Source: Glandiceps talaboti (Eukaryota; Hemichordata; Enteropneusta; Spengelidae). From it: DNA of 64,000 nt. The notes under the pieces are model-generated. The model did no database searches. It saw only the letters and a list, made by a program, of their open reading frames with translations, and was not told where the DNA came from. The position numbers and the translations under genes were made by a program. Of the stretch, positions 1 to 8,745 are shown one piece after another (the first letter of the stretch is position 1; every line of letters starts with the position of its first letter). The DNA lies in assembly GCF_964340395.1 (NCBI RefSeq), contig NC_135563.1, forward strand, positions 9,395,575 through 9,459,574, read 5' to 3'.

Positions 1-1240
1 TATGTAATAAACTATATCTATATATATTTATCTATGTACATATCTATGTACCTATCTATGTATATATCTATGTATCTATGTAAAATGTATGCATGTGACT
101 TACATTCCCTTGAAATTCAGAAAACAAGCTATCGTGAGAAGTTTCTAAGAAGGGTGTCATGATGTCATCATGTCGAAAAGTCTTTTACATGCATGTATTT
201 TCACAGCTACGAGTATGCTTGCTTTGTTATGATATTGTTCGTACAAACTTTTTTATTTTTCTTTACCCTAAGTCGCAAAAGTACAAACCCTACAATATTT
301 TACAACAATTGTACGTTAACATGAATAAGTAACGCTATCCTAAATTGTTACACCTTTGCCCCGATATAACATTGTGAATGGATTCACATAGCAAAAGGTG
401 ATCTGTACCCGTAATGAGAAAAGAATTGCCCTGTCTACAACCACCTAAGTAATGGCATGCAGAGAGATTTCAAAGATAGGTGAGGAGAATGTGACCTCGA
501 AGTCAGTCCAACCGATATCTCAGAGACGAGTCATTTACACATTTGGTACATGAACGTGCTCGGACATCGCTTGAAAATTGCACACAATTATCCCATTTTG
601 CTATTAAGAAAACTTTCTTATCTACCCATAACATTTGCCGTTTAGCAACACTTACGCTAGCTAAGAGTAAGACTTAAGCAGTGTGTAAAAACCTCCTGGT
701 TATGTATTTAGCTACACCCTTGGATCATTCTAAGGCACCGTGTAAGTCCTTGTCAGCTAATGAATCAATAAGAAAGTGTCATAGAATCTCAAAATACATA
801 TAATCCCAGCGTTAATGGAGAAAAACGTTGATTTAACGACACGATGGTTTGCAAATCTATCAGGTAAACCTAATGGTGTGTCACAGGGGCCAGGGGAATA
901 TGACCTTCAAAATAGACATTATGATCGATACAGGAAACATCGCATCTTAATCATTCAGGTCTTTATACAGCTATTAGTAAGTACTAAGTTTGTAATCAAT
1001 CATATAAACTGTAAACGACCCTTTGAGATTGAGTTTTTGTCATTTAGTCAATCGACGTAGAATATTCTCACGGTAACTGTCAATGAATTACCATGATTAA
1101 TTTCATTTTCTAAAAAAGAGGAATCGAGCTCATCACTTAGGAAGCGAACCTTGTAATTTATTCAAACGAGGAATTCCAGGCAAAAGTAAAATCTGAAAAC
1201 AAGTACTAAATACTTACGAACTAAACAGGACCTTGTTATA
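1..1240. other. AT-rich non-coding DNA, no gene seen
   Basis: The first 90 bases are an imperfect tandem of TATCTATG-like words (TATCTATGTA repeated with ACC/ACA variants). The rest is AT-rich unique-looking sequence. The open frame at 815-1060 has no recognisable domain or splice context and I do not call it. Confidence 0.6.
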
Positions 1241-1245
1241 CTTTA

Positions 1246-1595
1246 CCATTCAAAGTTACCACATTTGGTAATACTCTTCGTGAATTTCAATGGGAAATAA
1301 GTTACAATATTCTATATACAAACTCAAAGCTTTTTAAGATTGAAGTCATCTTTAGTGAATACAGACTCTTGTACATTTTGTCATAGAACATCGGAGACTT
1401 TGGTGCACCTGTTTGTTGAATGTGAATTTGTGAAAGCCATTCGGACTGACCTGGTTAACACTTGAGGCATTTTTTTTAATTGTCCGAGAAACCCTACATC
1501 TTTAAGCTTAAAGAACAAAACCCAATGTTTAACATATTAAAATTAGAGGTTAAACAGGTACAGAAATTAGAACACGTTATTTCAACGAGAAATAC
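1246..1595 (+). pseudogene. Decayed LINE reverse-transcriptase C-terminal fragment (zf-RVT-like)
   Basis: Remnant of a non-LTR retrotransposon, from the region after the reverse transcriptase core. The frame starting at 1246 reads PFKVTTFGNTLREFQ and then YNILYTNSKLFKIE. The reading then moves by one base to the frame containing 1361, giving DSCTFCHRTSETLVHLFVEC and FVKAIRTDL up to a stop at 1464. The original frame resumes at 1480 with LSEKPYIFKLKEQNPMFNIL. The CxxC...ETLxHLFxxC pattern is the zinc-knuckle signature found at the C-terminus of many LINE polymerases. Two compensating frameshifts and the missing upstream domains show a dead, 5'-truncated copy. It runs into the microsatellite at 1600, which may be its 3' tail. 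The LINE clade cannot be assigned by eye. Confidence 0.75.
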
Positions 1596-1599
1596 TACA

Positions 1600-1683
1600 T
1601 ACCTACCTACCTACCTACCTACCTACCTACATACATACATACATACATACATACATACATACATACATACATACATACATACA
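1600..1683. repeat. Compound microsatellite (CTAC)n-(ATAC)n
   Basis: About eight CTAC units pass directly into about thirteen ATAC units. The two motifs differ by one base, suggesting a point mutation spread by slippage. The tract follows the LINE fragment and directly precedes a G-run element. Confidence 0.95.
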
Positions 1684-1735
1684 GTACCGTAGCCTGCGGG
1701 GGGGGGGCAAGGGGGGGGGCAGCTGCCCCTGAGAT
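1684..1735 (+). repeat. Dispersed element end with long G runs
   Basis: Reads CCGTAGCCTG, then G9, CAA, G9, and CAGCTGCCCC. A second copy lies in the opposite orientation near 2896-2945 (reverse complement: GGCCGTAGCCTG...GCCAAGGGGGGCAGCAC). Both copies abut an ATAC-type microsatellite on the same side. I infer the end of a dispersed mobile repeat; no TIR or coding part is visible. Confidence 0.55.
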
Positions 1736-2895
1736 TTTGGAAAAGAAAAGAAAGAAAAAACGCTACTTTTTGAATACATAGCGATGTTATTAAAATCGTT
1801 ATTTACATGACGATTCCAAGCATACGCGATTTAAATTGATGGTGTACTATTGACTGTACACTGATTCCTCGCTAATATGTATCTTATATCGCTATTGTAC
1901 GCTGGCTTAACTTTGACTAAAATGTGTCCATTAAAAAAACTGTTTGCAACAAATTAAAAGAAGTGCGCACACTGTGCATTTTCCTCGAGTAACAGAAGTC
2001 TTGAAAGTCTCCTGCATTTGAAGATAGCGAGTCGCAATTATAATGTCAACGAGTGAAACTCCAAAATTAGACGGAAAAAGTCGTTCAACGTGAGGTCGCC
2101 TGCTATGCTGCATGCAGTGACTCCGAAGATGCGCTCGATCTTATATTAAAATATTTCATACTGATAAAACGGCAGATCTGTTTTTGAAATATTTGGTGGC
2201 CCTGAAAAATATTAAACTAGGTAAGCAGTTTAAGATCCCTTCTTTGAAGATACACTTTCAATAATTGTGTTCGACTTTGTCTTTGGTTAATATGTTGTTT
2301 GATATAATTATCTCATTACACTGACACTACCGTTATTCCGCAATTCATTTTGAAGCGATAATTTGGTATGGAAAAATCTGGATTTGTAAACAGAGCTGTA
2401 CCTTCGACATCAAAATCCAAACTTCCATTTCTATTATAATGATGATGACAAGGAGAATCCACTGAGTTCACCTTGGGTTCCAAAATAAACGCGGCCATAA
2501 AAGTTTTAGGAGTCGGTAAAGAAAATTATTATTTTGTTGTGTTACTTATGAGAAAGCACCATCCATTTTTTTCACTTTGAATGTGACATCTTTTCGGCAA
2601 CTACTTTGAAAGATACGACATTAGGCCAGAAAAAATGAAAAAGCTGTTCAACCTATCGATATATTTTTTTCTGGTACGAGCAATATATCCTCATGCATTG
2701 TTTTCAAAATTAAGGATATGTCAATAGTTCATGTAACAATACACATTTGAGTCTATTCCAAATAATATAATATCTTATACAGTGATTACTTGGCTCTGAT
2801 GATGCATACAAACATGAATTAAGATTAAATCAAGCTGTATGCAAATTATATGTAGATTAGCACCTTTCTAAATTTTAAATGCATGATTGCACCAA
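1736..2895. other. Intergenic, no gene seen
   Basis: AT-rich sequence with two short minus-strand open frames (1931-2113 and 2316-2498) that lack recognisable domains and are consistent with chance. Confidence 0.55.
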
Positions 2896-2945
2896 GACAA
2901 AGTGCTGCCCCCCTTGGCAATTTGGTCAGGCTACGGCCCTCAGTG
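2896..2945 (-). repeat. Second copy of the CCGTAGCC / G-run element
   Basis: On the minus strand: GAGGGCCGTAGCCTGACC, then CAAATTGCCAAGGGGGGCAG. It matches the plus-strand copy at 1684 and again borders a tetranucleotide microsatellite, here in the opposite orientation. Confidence 0.55.
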
Positions 2946-3016
2946 ACATACATACATACATACATACATACATACATACATACATACATACATACATACA
3001 TACATACATACATACA
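2946..3016. repeat. Microsatellite (ATAC)n
   Basis: About 17 nearly perfect ATAC units. The open frames across it (repeating YIHT or MYVC) are repeat artefacts. Confidence 0.97.
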
Positions 3017-3490
3017 ACAAAACAAACCAAGACAATTTATCGGTGTTATTGGCGATAAACACACAACTATATATTATATATATGTCGGATTGAGGTAATT
3101 GCTTGCGTTAGAGATTTCTTAAATTGAGAGTAAAATTTAACGATTGTATGGATTGCCACTCGACCATTCAATATTACTGTATTTATTAGCAATTTGACTG
3201 AACTGTTGTAATGTTATAAAATACTAATTTTGGCCGTGGATGAAGGGTGAAGTCTAATATCGGCCTAATCTGTTCAGTATTAACTGTCTTAATGTGATGT
3301 ATGTCCCTCAAACAATGCATAGATAGAATCATATGAAATCATATAGGGCAAGTACGAATAAAGGTTTCTAAGTTAATATTTAACTAAACTGTCTGTAACG
3401 TTGACTCTCATTGTGTCGGTTATAATTCGTCTCTATCATTCATTCTAATAGTACCCTAGAGATAAAATCGCCATTTTAATGTCTTACTAT
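3017..3490. other. Intergenic, no gene seen
   Basis: AT-rich unique-looking sequence without a supported gene or repeat. Confidence 0.5.
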
Positions 3491-3560
3491 TTCGTGATTT
3501 CAAGATTTTGATGAGGATGACTAATCGAGGCAATAAAACTCCGACAAAATCACTTGTAAT
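3491..3560 (-). repeat. Short dispersed repeat, copy 1
   Basis: About 60 bp closely matching 7441-7511. On the minus strand the shared part reads ACAAGTGATTTTGTCGG and continues to CTCATCAAAAT. Four substitutions separate the copies over that core. This copy sits beside a GACG microsatellite; the other begins within 5 bp of the splice donor of the minus-strand neuropeptide gene. Confidence 0.7.
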
Positions 3561-3564
3561 GTGG

Positions 3565-3673
3565 ACACAGACAGACGGACGGACGGACGGACGGACGGAC
3601 GGACAGACTGACAGACAGACGGACAGACAGACAGACAGACATACAGACAGACGGACGGACGGACGGACACAAT

Positions 3674-3726
<53 letters not shown>
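3565..3726. repeat. Compound microsatellite (GACA/GACG)n-(CA)n-(TA)n
   Basis: Alternating blocks of GACA and GACG, then a short AATCACACACACA bridge and about 25 TA dinucleotides. Neighbouring motifs are one substitution apart. Confidence 0.96.
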
Positions 3727-3730
<4 letters not shown>

Positions 3731-4454
3731 ACGAAATCAAAGAAAGAACCCTTTTTCCATAAAACTTATTTCTGCAATGGCAGGTGATCAAGAAATTCAA
3801 ATTTGTAAATCACACGTTGTATGTTTTTATTAAACCAGTGCACTCATTGTTACTCATGACACTCGTAATTCATGCTATATCTGGAATATTACGACCACTA
3901 AATTATAATTATCAAGCCACATGTATCCTTTCAACTTCTTAACTTTATATATGTCTCGGTGGTCTGCCATGATACACGATCTATTTGTAAGAGCCTCACC
4001 GGATATATAAATCCACAGAATGTAAATTTTACGACTTGTGCTTAATTACAGTTTGCTGTAATTTAAACATTCAGGGGATTACTTTAAAAAAAAAAAGCTT
4101 CCCACCCTGGGTACCTGCTGGATTTTAATGTCATAATTTTGTCTTGTGGCATATTCCATGAACATCATGGGTTGAATATTAGCAAGGTAATATTGGGTCT
4201 TTACTTTATTGTGCGATCATTACGTATGCAAATCACCTAATTATTAACGGACATGATACTTTAAATGCGGTTGGTTAAGTTGAACGGAAAGTGACGCCAG
4301 TCGTACATTTTAATGTGCTGTATAATGCTGATCGAAAGAATAGAAGTACGAGTAAACACGTGATAGCTATTCTCTTTTTTTTGACGAGAGTGCAATTATT
4401 TGAATCTACAGAAGCGTCCTTACTTATCCACGTGAAATCATTTTTCAGTCATGT
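3727..4454. other. Intergenic, no gene seen
   Basis: AT-rich sequence with no supported gene. Confidence 0.5.
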
Positions 4455-4560
4455 CGTAAATCACAGCCTCTTTTCAGGACACCGTCCAAGACGCGCCGTT
4501 TATTTCGCAGTGTCGCGGAAGAAATAACAGCTCTGGTTTGCGAAAATGGTTCTAGTATGA
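4455..4560 (+). repeat. Dispersed repeat fragment shared with 37560-37665
   Basis: Contains CACAGCCTCTTTTCAGGACA, a CGCGCCGT-type segment, and GTGTCGCGGAAGAAATAACA followed by GCTCTGGTTTGCGAAAATG. The 37.6 kb copy has the same order of words, including the GTGTCGCGGAAGAAATAACAGCTC core, and there lies inside the larger GT-tract repeat family. This is therefore a fragment of the same composite element. Confidence 0.7.
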
Positions 4561-4913
4561 CACAGGGGTTGTATTCTTGAGGCGATGTATGAGTACCCTA
4601 TTACACGACATGTCATACGACAACTCGGTCCAAGCTGTGACCAGCTCTACCTATGTTTAATCCCAGACGACATGATAGTCCGAGATTTTATATAGTACTG
4701 TTGCGATAATTTGTGCCCTTCCCTACAATGATTCTTTGTGTGATTTTCACTTTAGAATACAAGTTAATTTCCACAAATAACATAAGTCTTTTTTTGTGTG
4801 GGACCTGCTGTATAAATAAGACAATATTCATTCTGTCAATCATTAAGTGACCGCATCATTATTATAGCAAACGTTGTATGGTGATGAATCACAGCACGTA
4901 TAGTGATGCAGAC
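4561..4913. other. Intergenic, no gene seen
   Basis: No supported gene or repeat. Confidence 0.5.
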
Positions 4914-4914
4914 G

Positions 4915-5011
<97 letters not shown>

Positions 5012-5060
5012 GTCATTTATAAAGCGCCAGTAGCCAAGTAAACTTCAGAGATGTTATGCA
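4915..5060 (-). repeat. (AATC)n microsatellite with LINE/SINE-like 3' end
   Basis: About 24 AATC units (4915-5010). Read on the minus strand, the flank is GGCGCTTTATAAATGACT followed by TTGA repeats. A GCGCT-ATAAAT word followed by a short tandem tail is typical of L2-type LINE or SINE 3' ends, so I infer a severely 5'-truncated retroposon whose tail became the microsatellite. The microsatellite is certain; the retroposon origin is an inference. Confidence 0.7.
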
Positions 5061-5381
5061 ATTAAGTATACTTGTTGAAAGTTCTGCTGAAAAGATATGT
5101 GTTAAGGTTCTTCCTAAAAGAACAAGCTGTGGGGCTTTTGACGTATTTCCAGTGGTAAAGTGTGGACGACATTATCATTTAAGAATCATCAAACACAAAT
5201 ATAACACCATACAGTGGGTGGGTGTATCAATCAATTGAATAACCGAATGCTGTAAACGGGGTTTTTTGCGCATTATATTGACGTGTTTAGAGATGGTTAG
5301 TGAATTGTTTGTTTGACTGTAAACATGCATTACTTTTTAATCATATTTCAATTACCTTCTCCGGTTATTGACTACAAACGC

Positions 5382-5483
5382 TTATTTTCTCGAAGTGCAA
5401 AGTACAATGTAAGCTTTAAGAAACTTGTGCAAGGAGTGTCGCGTTATATATGGTTCAATAACTTCAAGCTCTCTTTGATATAG
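5382..5483 (-). other. Candidate terminal exon for the minus-strand neuropeptide gene
   Basis: On the minus strand a pyrimidine-rich acceptor (CTGAAACTCCTTCTAAG) precedes a 33-codon phase-0 frame. It begins LYQRELEVIEPY, ends KAYIVLCTSRK, and closes with TAA at 5384-5382. The phase suits the donor at 7515. The length and Leu/Glu-rich start loosely resemble the 43-residue second coding exon of the plus-strand paralogue (starts LPSTWNLILKELED). There is no strong sequence match, and a rival acceptor exists at 6052. Confidence 0.3.
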
Positions 5484-5976
5484 CTTAGAAGGAGTTTCAG
5501 TAAGACAATACAACACTTTTACAATTTCAACAATTTCTCCTATAAAACACGATATTTATGTTGCGTTTAATAATTGTAATGATAAAGTATTGACTATTTG
5601 TAACAAAAACACCGCAAACCTTATAAAATTAAACATTAACCTTTCTGCGCCAACTGTGTAAACCTTAAAAACTTAGGGATTTGCATATTGATGAAGTAAT
5701 TTGCATATGGATAAGGTTTTAACATTTAATTGGCCGCATGATACTAACAAAATGTTTACTGAAGATATGATTAGATCGTACACTCGCTGTTTGGATTATC
5801 GGTTTCCCCATGAAACATCGGAGCAGGTGGTATATATTCTATACTGGGATTCCCGTGGGTATCGTAATTTCAAGTTTCCAATGTTGCATCATGTTTTGGT
5901 ACTGTAATGGTCAGACGGTTTTATAGCATTCAATTATCGGCGATGATGACTAAAATGGTCAAGTAATCTTACACAT

Positions 5977-6051
5977 TTAAAAACATTGTGTAGATAGTCT
6001 TATCCAGGTTGCATTTGCTTTGCTTACGTCATTAATATCAACCCTATCAAT
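5977..6051 (-). other. Alternative candidate terminal exon
   Basis: A good acceptor (CTTACTCATTCTTTTTAG on the minus strand) is followed by a 24-codon phase-0 frame starting IDRVDINDVSKANATW and ending in TAA at 5979-5977. It is also phase-compatible with the donor at 7515. Nothing in the sequence decides between this and 5382-5483. Confidence 0.22.
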
Positions 6052-7440
6052 CTAAAAAGAATGAGTAAGGTAATTCTGGCTGTTCAAATGTACAAAATTT
6101 AATATAATTTCACCATTTTGCTTTTTTTAATCGATTGATATAACTCTTCAAATAAATGACTCTTTATATAATATACCAAAATCTCATTACGTCATTTCAT
6201 GTGGTTTGAGAGATGACTCGGGCAATTACTTGGCGTTCTACAAAACTTCAAGTAAAGTTATATCTCACTGAACACAATATTCAGCTTCAGCTTCAAGTTT
6301 GGTTTTAATGTTTTTATATCGAATATTATTATTTGTCCAATGAGGAGAAAAATGTCATCGGATTCCTAGAATTAAATTTTTATAAACGCTTAATGCCATT
6401 TGTTTAGAAAGTAAGGGGCTTTCTTCAATCGTTAAAAATGTGCATGACAAGATAAAAATATCCTCAGGTGATTGTGATGCGAGTGACGTTTACGCACTGT
6501 TTCCTAAGGGTAACACGACGTAATGATAGGTTTGTATGTACGATTATTTTCGATCATACATTTGACATTATCTTTAGGATCTACAATGTACGTTTACGAC
6601 ACGCATGCTTGATTCGCTGTACATATGGTGCACACTTTAAAACTATATAACTATGTTCAAGTCGTTGTAACTGAGCAAATTGTATAAGACATCAAGGCAA
6701 GTTTTATTTTCGTCACTTGTTTGTCACAATTTATTGTTCTAACTTGTTCCTAGTTAGATTAGATTTCACCATAAGTTAGATATGCAAAATATAGTTTGCA
6801 CAAATCACAGGAATGAACAGGATTAAAGAACTATCTAAATATAACATTGGATATAAATGCAAAATGATAGAACATGAAAATAACACAAACTTTGATATTC
6901 AGTAAGTCTAGTCTTCACTCCAGATTCGTTTACATGACCATGTATATCTGAGATTTACAAAAACGTTCTTGATGGAAATTGTTCTCCTTTGTCAAAGTTT
7001 TTTTTAAAAAAAGCTTGAGGATATTCCATATTCCATGGAATGGATTTGTCCTTAAATGGCAGATGTTGCCAAATTTGCTACGACGCAAGTGAAGTGACAA
7101 GCAGAAACAAAAGTTTGATAAAATAGTACACGTCTGATGTATCGCTATCGTCAAGTAGAGCGGATGTGTCATGTTAGAACATTTCCTCAGTCAGGAAAGT
7201 CCGATACGTACAAATTTCGACGCCCTTTAGATCATTTGATTGAATTTCCTTGGAAAGCCCTACAATTTCCCTTTGCCATACAAACAAGATAAATCATACA
7301 TCCTGCAGTAAACATGTCTTTTTATACGATATTTATGATTTAGTTACAAATAGATCGATGTCATAAACATGCACTATAAATTAAAGTGTGTCTGATATCG
7401 CAAATTTGACTGATTCAACACATAATAAGGTCCCTGACAA

Positions 7441-7511
7441 TAGGATTTCAATATTTTGATGAGTTTGACTAATCGAGGCAATAAAACACCGACAAAATCA
7501 CTTGTATCACG
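7441..7511 (-). repeat. Short dispersed repeat, copy 2, at the 5' edge of an intron
   Basis: Matches 3491-3560. On the minus strand it begins about 5 bp after the GT of the donor at 7514, so the repeat forms the start of the intron. If the intron were retained, the frame would read DTSDFVGVLLPRLVKLIKIL and later stop. Confidence 0.65.
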
Positions 7512-7514
7512 TAC

Positions 7515-7667
7515 CGTCGATATCTTCACCCCATTTTCATCGTGATCCCTCTTGCCTGGAGCCCACATTTGACTTCCTTTTCCGGAGAAATGAAGCGTTG
7601 CATCTGTCCATGAACTGAGCAGGACCAGCGACACTAGCACGATGGCACAAGTTTTACAGTCTGTCAT
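7515..7667 (-). CDS. Corazonin/GnRH-superfamily-like neuropeptide precursor (divergent paralogue), first coding exon, 3' end unresolved
   Basis: Secreted precursor of one amidated peptide. The exon encodes 51 residues starting at the ATG 7667-7665; an in-frame TTG three codons upstream is not the start. Residues 1-23 form a signal peptide (basic/polar start, hydrophobic core AIVLVSLVLL, predicted cut after TDA). The next residues are TLHFSGKGSQMWAP, then Gly as amide donor and KR as convertase site, then a short acidic linker DHDENGVKIST. The exon ends at a consensus phase-0 donor (ACG|GTACGT, GT at 7514-7513). It is entered through an acceptor at 7690-7689 (TTTGGTTTCTAG), leaving 21 nt of 5' UTR before the ATG. 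The peptide aligns without gaps with QTHFSLKDRFRWKP of the gene at 56.3 kb (6/14 identical, including H3, F4, S5, W12, P14). Unlike that peptide, its first residue cannot form pyroglutamate. The terminal exon is uncertain. Subfamily (corazonin versus GnRH/AKH) is inferred from the pattern only. Confidence 0.85.
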
Positions 7668-7688
7668 TTTTTTCAATATCTGTGTTTT

Positions 7689-8136
7689 CTAGAAACCAAA
7701 CAAAGAGAATCGGTGATAAAAACCAGTTTCATATGTATATAACTAAAATAAGGCAATTCATAGCAATGAAGACTATTCACTTCGCTATTCTATGTATTCC
7801 ATCACTGACTTCAGATGTTCAATTCAAATGTTGAATGTTAACTTTCATACTGATTTGATCACAAAATCGACTACAGTTATAGTTCGGTAATTGCCCTTCG
7901 ATTCAAGCATCTTACGTCCATAAACAAAGGGTTTATTTACAATGCCTGCCGAATTAAACGTCCACCGACTGAAGCTCATGTTTAACAGTCGCATTTGAGC
8001 AATACTCAACATCGATTTTAACAATTCTTTGAAACCGAAGAAAACGGTGAAGTCTTTGCATTATTGATTTGAGGGTGAGCATATTACCAAGTTAAAGAGT
8101 CTCAAAGATTTCGTCAAAATGAAAGATGGTACTAAC
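7689..8136 (-). other. 5' UTR intron of the minus-strand neuropeptide gene
   Basis: The donor is CAAG|GTTAGT with GT at 8136-8135 and the acceptor is TTTCTAG with AG at 7690-7689, giving a 448 bp intron. Both sites match the metazoan consensus well. It lies wholly within the 5' UTR. Confidence 0.65.
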
Positions 8137-8197
8137 CTTGAAATACTCGTAGTTCTCTCCGCAATGGTCGCGTTTTACAGCAATATGTTATAACTTC
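8137..8197 (-). other. Predicted non-coding first exon (5' UTR)
   Basis: About 60 nt between the transcription start expected ~30 bp after the TATA box and the donor at 8137. It contains no ATG on the minus strand, so translation would begin at the ATG of the next exon. The start position is an estimate. Confidence 0.55.
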
Positions 8198-8219
8198 ACT
8201 AGTGCCCCATATCCCCCGG

Positions 8220-8245
8220 TATTTATACTCTCCGTATAAGGAGAG
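8220..8245 (-). promoter_or_regulatory. TATA box with adjacent palindrome
   Basis: On the minus strand TATAAATA occupies 8227-8220, about 90 bp upstream of the UTR donor. Immediately upstream is the palindrome CTCTCC-TTATAC-GGAGAG (8245-8228). Its centre CCTTATACGG is one base from the CArg/SRF consensus. Position and orientation fit a core promoter for the neuropeptide gene. Confidence 0.6.
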
Positions 8246-8257
8246 CGTGTTACATTC

Positions 8258-8265
8258 ATTTGCAT
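8258..8265 (-). promoter_or_regulatory. POU octamer ATGCAAAT
   Basis: A perfect octamer on the minus strand about 35 bp upstream of the TATA box. POU-domain factors bind this site and commonly drive neuroendocrine genes; its use here is inferred from position. Confidence 0.45.
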
Positions 8266-8499
8266 GGGATTGACTTCCTGCATATATAATGAGCTGCTCT
8301 TCACTCTTTATTATTCAAAAGTAGCCGCCGTTTGTCCCATGAGTAAATTGAATAATAACAAGTATTAATCTGTTTACGTCAGCATATTGTCATTTGGAAA
8401 ACAAGTGTAATGTTTACGGAGGTCGTGAGAGTGGGGAGGAGAGTTCAGTTCGGAGTTTTTCGTTTCTGGCATTCCCAGTTTCCTTCGTCGGCGTCTTAC

Positions 8500-8745
8500 C
8501 TTCGAGTGTGCCATTTGTTGGCATGGAAACGACAAATCTGGTGTCTGACGCCTAAGTTTTTCGAAGTATATTGATACGAGGTGGAGTGAGAACTTCGGCT
8601 TGAATCACATTTTCTCAAATTCTTACACTTTGGACACGCACTTAAGAGTTTGCCACACTTAGCGTATTCCCAAAAGACACACAAATCCACAGGGAAGGTC
8701 ATTTTCTACTTTCTGAGTGTTCATTTTCTCGCTTCATAGAGACGC
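8500..8745 (-). other. Possible exon with a Cys-rich short frame
   Basis: The minus strand has a strong acceptor (CTTCTGTTTGTTCGTCAG, AG at 8747-8746) and a consensus donor (CGAAG|GTAAGA, GT at 8499-8498). Inside, an ATG at 8702 opens a frame running to the donor: MTFPVDLCVFWEYAKCGKLL followed by SACPKCKNLRKC. The Cys spacing hints at a zinc-binding knot but matches no family I know. It could be an alternative upstream exon of the neuropeptide gene, an exon of another gene, or chance. Confidence 0.25.

Larger units (their letters stand above)
5061..7440. other. Intergenic, or the long second intron of the minus-strand neuropeptide gene
   Basis: AT-rich, without a recognisable long coding region. 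If the gene at 7.5 kb continues to lower coordinates on the minus strand, this interval contains its next intron and terminal exon. Two candidate terminal exons are listed separately. Confidence 0.45.

Noticed and set aside
6960-7057. Third possible terminal exon for the minus-strand gene (frame with IPWNMEY)
   Set aside because: The acceptor (CATTTAAG) has a poor pyrimidine tract; the WN match to the paralogue tail is only two residues.
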